From contig NZ_BDCD01000009.1 in the NCBI RefSeq assembly GCF_001613325.1, forward strand, positions 124,001-188,000: a DNA stretch of 64,000 nt, read 5' to 3'. Source of the stretch: Nocardia yamanashiensis NBRC 100130 (GTDB lineage Bacteria; Actinomycetota; Actinomycetes; Mycobacteriales; Mycobacteriaceae). The notes beneath the pieces are model-generated. The model had not been told where the DNA came from and searched no databases. It worked only from the letters and a program-made list of their open reading frames with translations. The stretch's first letter is position 1; each line of letters starts with the position of its first letter. Positions 9,808-18,439 of the stretch are shown here, in pieces. A program made the translations under genes and the position numbers.

Positions 9808-9856
9808 TACGGTGAGGGGGTATCCCCGACACCGAGAAACATACCCCCCATGGGTA
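9808..9856. promoter_or_regulatory. RicR/CsoR-type copper operator with a second degenerate site
   Basis: At 9842-9856 the sequence reads TACCC-CCCAT-GGGTA, an exact match to the TACCC-N5-GGGTA palindrome described for the copper repressor RicR of M. tuberculosis. A weaker site with the same spacing, TACGG-TGAGG-GGGTA, lies at 9808-9822. Centre to centre the two are 34 bp apart. They sit between copZ (start 9780) and the next minus-strand gene (stop 9885), where a repressor could block the copZ promoter. No CsoR/RicR gene is in the window, so it must be elsewhere. Confidence 0.75.
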
Positions 9857-9884
9857 CCTGGCGCAAGTGCTTCGCCGAAGTGAT

Positions 9885-10499
9885 TCAGGCCTCCTCCGGC
9901 TCCGGCGCATCGGGCCAGCTCAGCATGGCCAAGGCTGCCACGCGCTCGAGTTCCGACCGGTCGGCGCCATCGCGGGACGCCTGCGACATGCCGTTCAGCA
10001 TCCCCCCGGTGAAGCGGGCGAGCGCGCGCGCATCGGTGTCCACGGGCAGCAGCCCGGCCGCCATGTCCGCGCGAATCCGCTGTTCGAATGCCTCGACATT
10101 GCCATTGCGCAGCCCGGTCAGCAGGTCCCGGATCTCGCTATTCGTGGTGTTGATGCCCGCGTGGATGACCATGCATCCCGGCGGTTGCTCCGGTGTGGTG
10201 TAGATGGCCGCCGCCTCGCGCAGGGTCCGCTCCGCCGCCGCCCGGGCGGTCGGTTCCTCCGCGAACGCGCGCGCCGCGAACCCGCCGTACCGCTCGCCGT
10301 AGGCCTCGAGGGCCTCGTTGAACAGCTTCTGTTTGTCCCCGAACGCCGCGTACAGGCTGGGGGTGCCGATGCCGAGTTCCTTGGTCAGATCGCTGACCGA
10401 GGTCGCTTCGTAGCCGCGTTCCCAGAACAGGCGAAGCGCTTTGTCCAGTGCGGCTGCGCGATCGAAGGACCGGGGCCGGCCCCGGGTGTGGATGGCCAT
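9885..10499 (-). CDS. TetR-family transcriptional regulator
   Basis: The 204-residue protein has an N-terminal TetR helix-turn-helix (FDRAAALDKALRLFWERGYEATSVSDLTKELGIG, then SLYAAFGDKQKLF) and a C-terminal ligand-binding domain with no recognised specificity. It is divergent from an SDR oxidoreductase gene at 10593. The 93-bp gap holds two copies of a TARCG-N2-CGCTA palindrome, the expected arrangement for an autorepressor that also controls the oxidoreductase. ATG 10499 is a natural start, with the DNA-binding domain beginning about 10 residues later. Confidence 0.92.
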   Translation of the reverse strand: MAIHTRGRPRSFDRAAALDKALRLFWERGYEATSVSDLTKELGIGTPSLYAAFGDKQKLFNEALEAYGERYGGFAARAFAEEPTARAAAERTLREAAAIYTTPEQPPGCMVIHAGINTTNSEIRDLLTGLRNGNVEAFEQRIRADMAAGLLPVDTDARALARFTGGMLNGMSQASRDGADRSELERVAALAMLSWPDAPEPEEA

Positions 10500-10511
10500 G
10501 CGGCAATTTTA

Positions 10512-10559
10512 TAGCGCTCGCTAAACAATGTGTTACGGTCCTTTCTGTAACGATCGCTA
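10512..10559. promoter_or_regulatory. Two TetR-type operators between divergent genes
   Basis: Site 1 (10512-10523) is a perfect inverted repeat, TAGCG-CT-CGCTA. Site 2 (10548-10559) is TAACG-AT-CGCTA, with one mismatch. The centres are 36 bp apart. They fill the gap between the TetR gene (start 10499) and the SDR gene (start 10593), and are most simply operators for that TetR protein. Confidence 0.72.
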
Positions 10560-10592
10560 GATAAATCGATCGACGGATGAAGGAGCAGGTCA

Positions 10593-11345
10593 ATGGGTGC
10601 ACTCACCGGCAAGACGGCGCTGGTCACCGGCAGCGGGCGGGGTATCGGGCGGGCCATCGCGGAACGACTCGGCCGGGACGGCGCGCGAGTCGGCGTGCAC
10701 TACAACGGGAACGACGCGGCGGCCAAGGAAACCGTGGCGGCGGTCGAGGCGGCGGGCGGTCAGGCCTTCGCGTTCGCGGCCCCGCTCGGCGTGCCGGGTG
10801 ACGCCGAAGCCCTCTGGGCGGCTTTCGACGCACACGCCGACGGCCTGGACATCCTGGTCAACAACGCCGGCACCGACGGCATCCGGGAACCCATCGGGGG
10901 TACCGACGAGGAGTCCTTCGACCGCGTCTTCGCGATCAACACCAAGGCCCCGTTCTTCGTCACCAAGCTCGGCCTGGACCGGCTGCGCGACGGCGGCCGC
11001 ATCGTGAACGTGTCCACCGGCCTGACCAAGGGCGGGCACATGACCTCGCTGATCGCGTACACCATGACCAAATCCGCCATCGATTCGCTGACCTCGATCC
11101 TGGCCAAGGAGCTCGGCGCGCGCGGCATCACCGTCAATGCGGTCGCCCCGGGCGCCATCGACACCGATATGAACGCCGACTGGTTGCGCACCCCCGAGGG
11201 CCAGTCCGCGACCGCCGCGCTCTCGCCGCTGAATCGGGTGGGCCAGCCCGCCGATGTCGCGGATATCGTCGGCTTCCTGGCCTCCGATGACTCGCGCTGG
11301 GTGACCGGCCAGTGGATCGACGCCACGGGCGGTGCGCTGCTCTGA
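10593..11345 (+). CDS. SDR-family oxidoreductase
   Basis: A classical short-chain dehydrogenase/reductase of 250 residues. The cofactor motif TGSGRGIG is at 12-19, NNAG follows the fourth strand, and the catalytic pair is Tyr156 and Lys160 (YTMTK). It is closest in style to FabG-like or glucose-dehydrogenase-like enzymes that reduce or oxidise a small carbonyl/alcohol with NAD(P). The substrate is unknown. An AAGGAG ribosome site precedes ATG 10593. The divergent TetR gene and paired operators suggest induction by a small molecule, perhaps a substrate of this enzyme. Confidence 0.9.
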   Translation: MGALTGKTALVTGSGRGIGRAIAERLGRDGARVGVHYNGNDAAAKETVAAVEAAGGQAFAFAAPLGVPGDAEALWAAFDAHADGLDILVNNAGTDGIREPIGGTDEESFDRVFAINTKAPFFVTKLGLDRLRDGGRIVNVSTGLTKGGHMTSLIAYTMTKSAIDSLTSILAKELGARGITVNAVAPGAIDTDMNADWLRTPEGQSATAALSPLNRVGQPADVADIVGFLASDDSRWVTGQWIDATGGALL

Positions 11346-11364
11346 GGGCGATTAGGCTTGCCCC

Positions 11365-12303
11365 GTGCTGTCTGTTGTGCCGAGTCCCGTGATCGTGCGC
11401 GCCCCATCGAAGGTGAATCTGCACCTCGGCGTGGGCGATCTCCGCGATGACGGCTATCACGATCTCACCACGGTGTTCCAAGCCCTTTCGCTCAGCGACG
11501 ATCTGGAGATCTCGTCCGCCTCCGCCATGCGGGTCCGGGTGACCGGCGAGGGCGCGGACGAGGTCCCGACCGACAGCTCCAACCTGGTGTGGAAGGCGGC
11601 CGTCCGGCTGGCCGAGCAGGCGGGCCGCGCGCCGCTGATGGAAATCGGGATCTCCAAAGGCATTCCGGTGGCCGGCGGGATGGCGGGCGGCAGCGCCGAT
11701 TGCGCCGCGGCCCTGGTCGGCCTGAACGAACTTTGGGAACTAGGCCTCGGCCGGACCGAATTGTCCGAAATCGCAGCCGAACTCGGCAGTGATGTCCCGT
11801 TCGCCCTGCACGGCGGCACCGCCCTCGGTCACGGCCGCGGCGAGAAACTGCTCCCGGTGCTGTCCCGCAACACCTTCCACTGGGTGCTCGCCCTGGCCAA
11901 GGGCGGCCTGTCCACCCCCGCCGTCTTCCGCGAACTCGATCGCCTCCGCGAAGTCGGCGACCCGCCTCGTCTCGGCCAGCCCGAGGAACTCCTCCAAGCC
12001 CTGGCCTCCGGCGATGCCAAACAGCTGGCCCCGCTCCTCGGCAACGACCTGCAAGCCGCGGCCCTGTCCCTGAAACCCGAACTACGCCGCACCCTGCGCG
12101 GCGGCGTGGCGGCGGGCGCGCTCGCGGGCATCGTCTCCGGCTCCGGCCCCACCTGCGCCTTCCTCTGCGAAGACGAGGAAACGGCCGTCGCGGTCGCCGC
12201 CGAACTCTCCGGCGCGGGCGTCTGCCGCAGCGTCCGCACCGCCCACGGCCCGGTCCCCGGAGCCCGCGTGATCGCCGATCCGGCCGATACCGCCAAGCGC
12301 TGA
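11365..12303 (+). CDS. ispE: 4-diphosphocytidyl-2-C-methyl-D-erythritol kinase
   Basis: IspE phosphorylates the 2-hydroxyl of CDP-methylerythritol, the fourth step of the MEP pathway to isoprenoid precursors. The 312-residue GHMP kinase starts [22 protein letters not shown], as the family does, and has the glycine-rich ATP loop [16 protein letters not shown] near residues 102-117 and the C-terminal GSGPTCAF loop. The start is GTG 11365; the first conserved residues begin about 10 codons later. It is 20 bases after the SDR gene on the same strand. In mycobacteria it directly follows ksgA. Confidence 0.96.
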   Translation: MLSVVPSPVIVRAPSKVNLHLGVGDLRDDGYHDLTTVFQALSLSDDLEISSASAMRVRVTGEGADEVPTDSSNLVWKAAVRLAEQAGRAPLMEIGISKGIPVAGGMAGGSADCAAALVGLNELWELGLGRTELSEIAAELGSDVPFALHGGTALGHGRGEKLLPVLSRNTFHWVLALAKGGLSTPAVFRELDRLREVGDPPRLGQPEELLQALASGDAKQLAPLLGNDLQAAALSLKPELRRTLRGGVAAGALAGIVSGSGPTCAFLCEDEETAVAVAAELSGAGVCRSVRTAHGPVPGARVIADPADTAKR

Positions 12304-12372
12304 GAAAACCCCTGGGTCCACCTCGGTAGGCTGGCCGAGGGCAATTCGCCGTTCGCACGACACAGAGGACCC

Positions 12373-14184
12373 ATGGCCAACCTCATCAACCTGGAACAAG
12401 TCAGCAAGAGTTTCGGGATCAAGCCGCTGCTCGACAACGTCTCCCTCGGGGTGCAGGAGGGGGAACGCATCGGGGTCGTGGGTCTGAACGGCGGCGGTAA
12501 GACCACCCTGCTCGAGGTGCTGACCGGGATCGAGGAGCCGGACAGTGGCCGGGTGAGTAAGCGCTCGGACGTGCGTATGGCCGTGGTCACCCAGCGCGGA
12601 GTGCTGCCCGAGGGCGCGACCGTCGGCGAGGTGGTCCTCGCCGGGCTGGCCGAGGATCAGATGACCGATGGCGTGGCCGAGCACGAGTGGGCCTCCAACA
12701 CCCGCATCCGTTCGGTCGTCGAGGGCATCGGCATCGCCGACCTCGGTATGGACACCCCCGTCGCCAACCTCTCCGGTGGCGAACGCCGCCGCACCGCGCT
12801 GGCCGCCGCCCTGGTCCGCGACCTCGATCTGCTGGTCCTCGACGAGCCCACCAACCACCTGGATGTCGAAGGCGTCCAATGGCTGGCCGAGCATCTCGTC
12901 GCCCGCCGCAGCGCCCTCATCGTCGTCACCCACGACCGCTGGTTCCTCGACACCGTGGCCACCCGCACCTGGGAAGTCCAGGGCGGCGCCGTCGAAACCT
13001 ACGAGGGCGGCTACAACGACTGGATCTTCGCGCGCGCCGAACGCGTCCGCCAGGCCGACGCCACCGAGGCCCGCCGCCGCAATCTGGCCCGCAAGGAACT
13101 CGCCTGGCTGCGCCGCGGCGCTCCCGCCCGCACCTCGAAGCCGCGCTACCGCGTGGAGGCCGCCGAAGCCCTGATCGCCGACGTCCCCGCGCCGCGCGAC
13201 AGCGTCGAACTCGCGTCCTTCGCCCGGAAGCGCCTGGGCCGCGTCGTGATCGAGCTCGAGGACGCCACCCTCGCCACCCCCGACGGCCGCGAACTGGTCG
13301 GTGACCTCACCTGGCGGCTGGCCCCCGGCGAACGCGTCGGCCTGGTCGGCGTGAACGGCTCCGGCAAGACCACGCTGCTGCGCGCGCTCGCGGGCGAACA
13401 GGAACTCAAGTCCGGCAAGCGAATCCAAGGCCAAACCGTCAAGATCGGCTGGCTGCGCCAGGAACTCGACGACCTCCCCCTGGACATGCGCGTCCTGGAA
13501 GCGGTGCAGGACGTCGCCATGCGAACCATGCTCGGCGACAAGGAGATCAGCGCCGGCCAGCTGGCCGAACGCCTCGGCTTCACCCCCGCCAAACAGCGCA
13601 CCCCCGTCGGCGACCTGTCCGGCGGCGAACGCCGCCGCCTGCAATTGACTCGAATCCTGATGAGCGAACCCAATGTTCTGCTCCTCGACGAGCCCACCAA
13701 CGACCTGGACATCGACACCCTCCAGCAGCTGGAAGACATGCTCGACGGCTGGCCCGGCACCATGGTCGTCATCTCCCACGACCGCTACCTCATCGAACGA
13801 GTCTGCGACACCACCTGGGCCCTCTTCGGCGACGGCAAACTCACCAACCTCCCCGGCGGCATCGAGGAATACCTGAAGAAGCGCGCCGCCCTCACCACCG
13901 GCAAAACCGCCCCCGCCAAACCCGCCGCCACCCCCGCTTCGGCATCGAATACCGCTGCCCCCGCGACGGATTCGGCCGCCTACCGCGCCGCCCGCAAGGA
14001 ACTCGCCAAACTCGAGCGCTCCCTGGAAAAACTCACCGACCGCGAAGCCAAACTCCACACCGCCCTCGCCGAAGCCGCCACCGACCCCGACAAACTGGTC
14101 ACCCTCGGCGCCGAACTCAAACAAGTCCAATCGGAAAAAGAAGCCACCGAAGAACGCTGGCTCGAACTAGCCGACAACGCCTGA
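12373..14184 (+). CDS. ABC-F family ATPase (ribosome-associated type)
   Basis: The 603-residue protein contains two ABC ATPase domains in one chain and no membrane segments, which defines the ABC-F class. Walker A motifs are GLNGGGKTT (37-45) and GVNGSGKTT (about 326-334); both halves carry LSGGE signatures and LLVLDEPTNHLD or LLLDEPTNDLD Walker B motifs. The linker has the Arg-rich helix seen in ABC-F proteins. The C-terminus (residues about 535-600) is a Lys/Glu-rich coiled coil. ABC-F proteins act on the ribosomal E-site in translation control or antibiotic protection; which applies is not clear. Late codons become strongly C-ending. Confidence 0.92.
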   Translation: MANLINLEQVSKSFGIKPLLDNVSLGVQEGERIGVVGLNGGGKTTLLEVLTGIEEPDSGRVSKRSDVRMAVVTQRGVLPEGATVGEVVLAGLAEDQMTDGVAEHEWASNTRIRSVVEGIGIADLGMDTPVANLSGGERRRTALAAALVRDLDLLVLDEPTNHLDVEGVQWLAEHLVARRSALIVVTHDRWFLDTVATRTWEVQGGAVETYEGGYNDWIFARAERVRQADATEARRRNLARKELAWLRRGAPARTSKPRYRVEAAEALIADVPAPRDSVELASFARKRLGRVVIELEDATLATPDGRELVGDLTWRLAPGERVGLVGVNGSGKTTLLRALAGEQELKSGKRIQGQTVKIGWLRQELDDLPLDMRVLEAVQDVAMRTMLGDKEISAGQLAERLGFTPAKQRTPVGDLSGGERRRLQLTRILMSEPNVLLLDEPTNDLDIDTLQQLEDMLDGWPGTMVVISHDRYLIERVCDTTWALFGDGKLTNLPGGIEEYLKKRAALTTGKTAPAKPAATPASASNTAAPATDSAAYRAARKELAKLERSLEKLTDREAKLHTALAEAATDPDKLVTLGAELKQVQSEKEATEERWLELADNA

Positions 14185-14231
14185 CCAATCTGAAACGCCA
14201 CCCCGGGAAACCCTTCCCGCCCATGATCAAC

Positions 14232-14278
14232 GGCACATGAGTGCGGTGACACGCCGACAGTCCCCACACTCATGTGCC
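14232..14278. repeat. 12-bp perfect inverted repeat with 23-nt loop
   Basis: GGCACATGAGTG (14232-14243) pairs perfectly with 14267-14278. It lies in the 209-bp gap between the convergent ABC-F and LysR genes. It could be a bidirectional terminator, though the loop is long and no T-run follows. The rest of the gap (to 14393) shows no gene I can support. Confidence 0.5.
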
Positions 14279-14393
14279 ACTCGTCCCAATCCCTCCGTTC
14301 GAAATGGCGACAACGGCCGGAACGACGCTGGAAGGCGAGCGAACGGCCGTCGCTGGGGGACCACAGCCGGGGACGGCAGGCGAGGCGACCCCA

Positions 14394-15299
14394 CTAATCT
14401 CGTTCGCTCGCGTTGCCGAACTGCGCTGCGGCGGAATGAAGTCCAGCACTCACCGCCGCGAAGGCAGGCTGGTTCCGGCTGCCGCGCCGGTAGGCGATGC
14501 GCGTACGGCGGCCGATCGGCAGGGGAGTGAGCACCACCCCCTCCGGCACATCGATCGCCGCGAGCTGCGGCACCACCGCCACCCCACCCCCGGCGGCAAC
14601 GAGACGCAGCACTGTCGCGAAGTCGTCGATGCGATGCGCGATGCGCGGCTCGAACCCCTGGGAGTGACACGTCCGCATGGCCATCGAATGGCAGAGGGTG
14701 CCGTGATTGCCGACGATCCAACGGCTTTCGGCGTGACTGCGGATCACCTGGTCGCCCGGCACGTCCGGGGGTGTGGCGGAGGCCAGGTACACCACTTCGT
14801 CCAGGAGCGGTTCGAGTTCGATGCCGGAGCCCATGGCGGAGGGCACGTTGTCGTACTCGTGCACCAAAGCCATATCGAGCCGGCCGCCGCGCAGGAGATC
14901 CGGTACCTCGGCGGGGTCGACTTCGGTGACCGTCAGCTGCAGATCCTTTTCGATGCGGCCGATTTCCAGGAGTGCGGGCAGCACGATCGTGGGGAGGGCG
15001 GTGGGGAACGCGCCCAGGCGGATCGAGCCGGACAGGGCGGTCCCGGCCACCAGCGCCGCTTCGGCTCGTTCCAGTTCGGCGAGCACGGCTTCGGTGTGCT
15101 CGACCAACAGCGTCCCGGCCGGGGTGAGCGTGACCCGGCGTCCGGTGCGGGTCAGCAGCGCGCGGCCGGCCTCGCGTTCGAGGGCCGCGATCTGCTGTGA
15201 CACCGCGGAAGGGGTGTAGGACAGCGCTTCCGCGACCGCCGCGATGGTGCCGCGATGGGCGAGTTCGCGGAGCAGCCGGAGTTTGCGGATATCGAGCAT
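14394..15299 (-). CDS. LysR-family transcriptional regulator
   Basis: The 301-residue protein begins with the LysR winged helix-turn-helix (LRLLRELAHRGTIAAVAEALSYTPSAVSQQIAALEREAG), followed by the effector-binding domain with its two periplasmic-binding-type lobes (SGSIRLGAFPTALPTIVLPAL; WIVGNHGTLCHSMAM). It is divergent from the DapA-like gene at 15370, with only 70 bp between the starts, the usual layout for a LysR protein and its target. A 10-bp palindrome lies in that gap. The inducer is unknown. Confidence 0.92.
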   Translation of the reverse strand: MLDIRKLRLLRELAHRGTIAAVAEALSYTPSAVSQQIAALEREAGRALLTRTGRRVTLTPAGTLLVEHTEAVLAELERAEAALVAGTALSGSIRLGAFPTALPTIVLPALLEIGRIEKDLQLTVTEVDPAEVPDLLRGGRLDMALVHEYDNVPSAMGSGIELEPLLDEVVYLASATPPDVPGDQVIRSHAESRWIVGNHGTLCHSMAMRTCHSQGFEPRIAHRIDDFATVLRLVAAGGGVAVVPQLAAIDVPEGVVLTPLPIGRRTRIAYRRGSRNQPAFAAVSAGLHSAAAQFGNASERD

Positions 15300-15341
15300 C
15301 AGTTCAGCTTACGGATGGCATCGAAAAGAGTAACTGGATCT

Positions 15342-15351
15342 TCACTAGTGA
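15342..15351. promoter_or_regulatory. Palindrome TCACTAGTGA upstream of the DapA-like gene
   Basis: A perfect 10-bp palindrome lies 18 bases before the DapA-like ATG, in the gap shared with the divergent LysR gene. It is a candidate LysR contact site or part of one; the LysR consensus T-N11-A is too loose to confirm it. Confidence 0.35.
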
Positions 15352-15369
15352 GCCGCCCAGACTTGGCCC

Positions 15370-16236
15370 ATGACCTTCCACCCCACCGGCATTTTCGCCC
15401 CGCTGATCACCCCCTTCACCGACAGCGGCGAACTCGCCACCGCCGACCTGGAACGCCTCGCGCACAGCGTGATCGAAGCGGGCGCGGCCGGACTGGTCGC
15501 CCTGGGCACCACCGCGGAGGCCGCCACCCTCACCGCCGAGGAGCGCCGGGAAGTGGTGCGGATCTGCGGAAAGGTCTGCCGGGAACACGCCGTCCCGCTG
15601 CTCGTGGGCGCGGGGTCCAACGACACTGCCGGCACCGTGCGGGCGCTCACCGCCCTGGCCGCCGAAGCCGAGGTGACGGCCGCCCTGACGGTGGTCCCGT
15701 ACTACACCCGCCCCTCCGAAGCCGGCATCGTCGCGCACTTCGAATACGCCGCCGACCACGGCCCACTTCCCTTGGTGCTCTACAACGTTCCCTATCGCAC
15801 CGGCCGCGTCCTGGGCTGGGAGGCCATCGTCCGGCTGGCGGCGCACCCGCGCATCGTGGGCATCAAACAGGCCGTCGGCTCGGTGGACGCCGACACCGCT
15901 CAGCTCTTCGCGCATCTCGGGGACGCGTCGTTCTCGGTGCTCGCGGGCGAGGACACGCTGGTCTCACCGCTACTGGCGATGGGTGCGGCGGGCGGCATCC
16001 TGGCCACCGCGAACATCTTCCCGGCCGAGCTCGCCGAACTGCACCGGCTGTGGCGCGACGGCGAGGTCCCGGCCGCGCGCGAACTCGGCAATCGCCTGGT
16101 GGTCCCCGCGGAAGCCCTTTTCGCCGAACCCAATCCGACCGTGATCAAGGCCGTACTGCACGCGCAGGGCCGCATCTCGACCCCGAACGTGCGCCTGCCG
16201 CTGCTCCCCGCCGCGGTTCCGGAACTGTTCCGCTAG
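15370..16236 (+). CDS. Dihydrodipicolinate synthase-family aldolase
   Basis: The 288-residue protein has the class-I aldolase/lyase features of the DapA/NanA superfamily: GTTAEA at 46-51 (GTTGE in true DapA), Tyr138 in YNVPYRT and the Schiff-base Lys166 in VGIKQAVG. The shift from GTTGE to GTTAE is a departure from the canonical DapA loop. Such proteins condense pyruvate with an aldehyde, either in lysine synthesis or in sugar-acid catabolism. The dedicated divergent LysR regulator points more to an inducible catabolic enzyme or a DapA paralogue than to the housekeeping dapA. The stop overlaps that of the convergent DUF4393 gene by three bases. Confidence 0.85.
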   Translation: MTFHPTGIFAPLITPFTDSGELATADLERLAHSVIEAGAAGLVALGTTAEAATLTAEERREVVRICGKVCREHAVPLLVGAGSNDTAGTVRALTALAAEAEVTAALTVVPYYTRPSEAGIVAHFEYAADHGPLPLVLYNVPYRTGRVLGWEAIVRLAAHPRIVGIKQAVGSVDADTAQLFAHLGDASFSVLAGEDTLVSPLLAMGAAGGILATANIFPAELAELHRLWRDGEVPAARELGNRLVVPAEALFAEPNPTVIKAVLHAQGRISTPNVRLPLLPAAVPELFR

Positions 16237-17126
16237 CCGTGCTGTTCGAGCTGCTGATCCAGCACCGGCACCGGTAGGCAGGTACGGACGAAACCGGCGC
16301 CGAAAGAGGTCAATTCGACGGTGCGATACAGCACCTTGGTCCCGAAACTGGTGCGCTTCAACAGCTTGCGCACCTCGGGCAGCGCCTCCAGCAGCTGATA
16401 CCGGTTCGGATTGCCGAGCGGTTCACGCGATACGTCGATCAGCCCGAGCCGATCCAGATTGGTCAGGTACTCCTCGACCCGGTTCGGGTACCGCAGCCCC
16501 GCGTCCTCGCCGAGCAGCGTGAATTCGGCTCTGCCGGAAGTACGTCCGGTTCGCACCGCCAGCGCGGGCTGCGGACCGTCGAGGTAGAGGAAACGCACGA
16601 TGCGGGCTTCGTCGGGCGCCAGCTCACCGAGAATCCGCGCGTAGGCCGGATGACAGGAGTCGTCCTCGTCGTGGAAATCCGCCGAGCGGCGCAGCAATTC
16701 GGCCCCCCGCGCCCGCAGTGCGGTGGCGGGGGAGTGCCCGGCCTCGCCCACGGGCTCGGCCGCCCCGAGATCGGGGACGGCGGGAGCGGGCACGCCCAGC
16801 GCCTGCCGCACCGAATGGCGTACCTGCGCACCGGCTTCGGAGAGAATCTCGCGCGGCGCCTGCCCCGCCATACTGCCGCGCAGCACCACCGAGGTGACCC
16901 CGAGCGCCGTGCTCAGACTCCATACGCTCGCCTCGACTGCGGCCGACATGGCCACGCGCACAACGCTGGTGGTGGCCCGGACCGGCCCCGCCGACGGCGC
17001 GCGCGGTTCCACCGGCACCGGCAGCGGCGCGCTCGCGCGCAGCACGATCTCGGTGGAGGTGTCCGCGCCGTCCACGCCGAAATCCGCGGGATCGTCCTCG
17101 CCCGAGCCGGATTCGCTCATACCCAT
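16233..17126 (-). CDS. DUF4393 (Abi-alpha type) protein, copy 1
   Basis: The 297-residue protein shares with the gene at 18791 a central block (HPAYxRILxxLAPDEARI, then FLxLxGPQP), a RYPNRVEEYLTNLDRLGL segment and a C-terminal LTxFGxxF motif, which match my memory of the DUF4393 (Abi-alpha) family. That family was named after abortive-infection genes, but many members are chromosomal and uncharacterised. ATG 17126 has a plausible GGGAG site; ATG 17120 is an alternative. Either start overlaps the stop of the upstream DUF445 gene, so translation is likely coupled. Confidence 0.75.
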   Translation of the reverse strand: MGMSESGSGEDDPADFGVDGADTSTEIVLRASAPLPVPVEPRAPSAGPVRATTSVVRVAMSAAVEASVWSLSTALGVTSVVLRGSMAGQAPREILSEAGAQVRHSVRQALGVPAPAVPDLGAAEPVGEAGHSPATALRARGAELLRRSADFHDEDDSCHPAYARILGELAPDEARIVRFLYLDGPQPALAVRTGRTSGRAEFTLLGEDAGLRYPNRVEEYLTNLDRLGLIDVSREPLGNPNRYQLLEALPEVRKLLKRTSFGTKVLYRTVELTSFGAGFVRTCLPVPVLDQQLEQHG

Positions 17127-18439
17127 GTGGTAGCCACTCCCGTTCCGAAGATCAGGAGATGAGCGTATCCGGCCAGCAGCCCCAGCGCGCCGCCATGGAC
17201 GAACAAAAGCCATTCGTCTTGTTTGATGGCCGAACGCAGCATGTCCACGAACTCGGGCGGGGGCAGCGCCGACATTTGTTTGGCGATGTACTCCTGAACC
17301 TGCTTACCCTGCTTGACATTGAAGGCCGGGTCGGCGAACGCGACGGGCGCGATCTGCATGGTCTCGGAGGTGATGCTGGCCTGCAGCGAGTCGTACTCGC
17401 GGCTGCCGAGCGCGAACTTCACCACCGAACGCGCCGGTCCCAGCGCCCGGTCGGCCGCCGGCTTGAGGGTGTCCTCGAGCATCTGCATGGTGCGGTCCGA
17501 GCGCGGGCCGTTGAGCAGTTCGTCGCCGATATTGGCGAACGTCATGACCTCGCTGGCCACCAGATCGGCATAGCCCTCGGTGATCTCCCCCTGCCGCTTG
17601 ATGAGCAGCCCCTGCCGCCACGGGCACCACCACTTCGGGTAGGCCGGGGCGAAGATCATATTGATGCCGATCCAGTTCACCACCCAGCCGATGATCACCC
17701 CGCCCAGCGGCAGCACCAGCAGCGCCGACCAGCCGGTCAGGTGCAGGATGGCGACCAGCACCAGACCCATGGGCGCGCCGAAGTAGAACCCGAAGTTCTG
17801 CATGAACCGCAGTTCCTTGGCCCCAAGCACCTGGAAGACCGAGTTCAGCATCTGCGGGCGGGCCTGGAAATAGCGAATGACCATCGACTTGACGTCGAGC
17901 AGCTGATCGATGTTGTTGCCGAGTTCGTCGGTGAGTTCGCGCAGAATGCTCGGCAGTTGCTCACGCACCCGGGCGTGCACCATCTCGCGCACGCCATTGG
18001 GCAGGTTGTACCAAAGTTGCGGATGTTCGCGTTTCAAGATCTCTTCGACGATGTCGCGGATCTGAAGTTCTGCAATTTCGGTCAAATGTTCAGCAAGCTT
18101 GTCGGGTTCCAGTTCCCGATAGAAGTCACCGACATTCCCGAGTTTCGCCAGCCCTTTGTCGACGGCGATGGACGCCATCTTGTCCGCGCGTGACGGAACG
18201 ATCCCCTGCCAGCCCATTCGCCCGTCGTACTGCAGTAGCGGCAGCACCTGAATCCGCTTGGGCAAGTAGGGAAACAGCGCCGCCAGACCGGGCATCCGGA
18301 AACCGTGGAACGCGATCGGCTTGAACAGCATGAGCACGCCGGTCCAGTTGGTGATGTAACCGATCACGCCGGTGAACAAGGGGATCGTGATCAATTCCAG
18401 CAGAATTGTCGGATGAACTCCGAAAACACTCTCTAGCAC
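17117..18439 (-). CDS. DUF445-family membrane protein
   Basis: The 440-residue protein has hydrophobic segments at the N-terminus (LELITIPLFTGVIGYITNWTGVLMLF), the middle (GLVLVAILHLTGWSALLVLPLGGVIIGWVVNWIGINMIFAP) and the C-terminus (GALGLLAGYAHLLIFGTG). The duplicated motifs GYxTNWxxxxMLFxP and GWVVNWIGINMIFxP are typical of DUF445 (YheB-like) proteins, which sit in the envelope and have no agreed function. GTG 18439 is chosen because AGGAGGG lies just before it; a frame open to 18493 is Arg-rich and lacks support. It is co-transcribed with a DUF4393 gene, and a second DUF4393 gene is divergent. Confidence 0.88.
   Translation of the reverse strand: MLESVFGVHPTILLELITIPLFTGVIGYITNWTGVLMLFKPIAFHGFRMPGLAALFPYLPKRIQVLPLLQYDGRMGWQGIVPSRADKMASIAVDKGLAKLGNVGDFYRELEPDKLAEHLTEIAELQIRDIVEEILKREHPQLWYNLPNGVREMVHARVREQLPSILRELTDELGNNIDQLLDVKSMVIRYFQARPQMLNSVFQVLGAKELRFMQNFGFYFGAPMGLVLVAILHLTGWSALLVLPLGGVIIGWVVNWIGINMIFAPAYPKWWCPWRQGLLIKRQGEITEGYADLVASEVMTFANIGDELLNGPRSDRTMQMLEDTLKPAADRALGPARSVVKFALGSREYDSLQASITSETMQIAPVAFADPAFNVKQGKQVQEYIAKQMSALPPPEFVDMLRSAIKQDEWLLFVHGGALGLLAGYAHLLIFGTGVATTWV

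Noticed and set aside
9885..10499. The TetR gene as the repressor of the copper operon
   Set aside because: The copZ operator matches a RicR/CsoR motif, not the TARCG-N2-CGCTA palindromes of the TetR pair, and the TetR gene is divergent from the SDR gene.
12082..14130. A 682-residue frame antisense to the ABC-F gene
   Set aside because: Gly/Asp-rich mirror translation of a conserved ATPase gene with two Walker A motifs on the plus strand.
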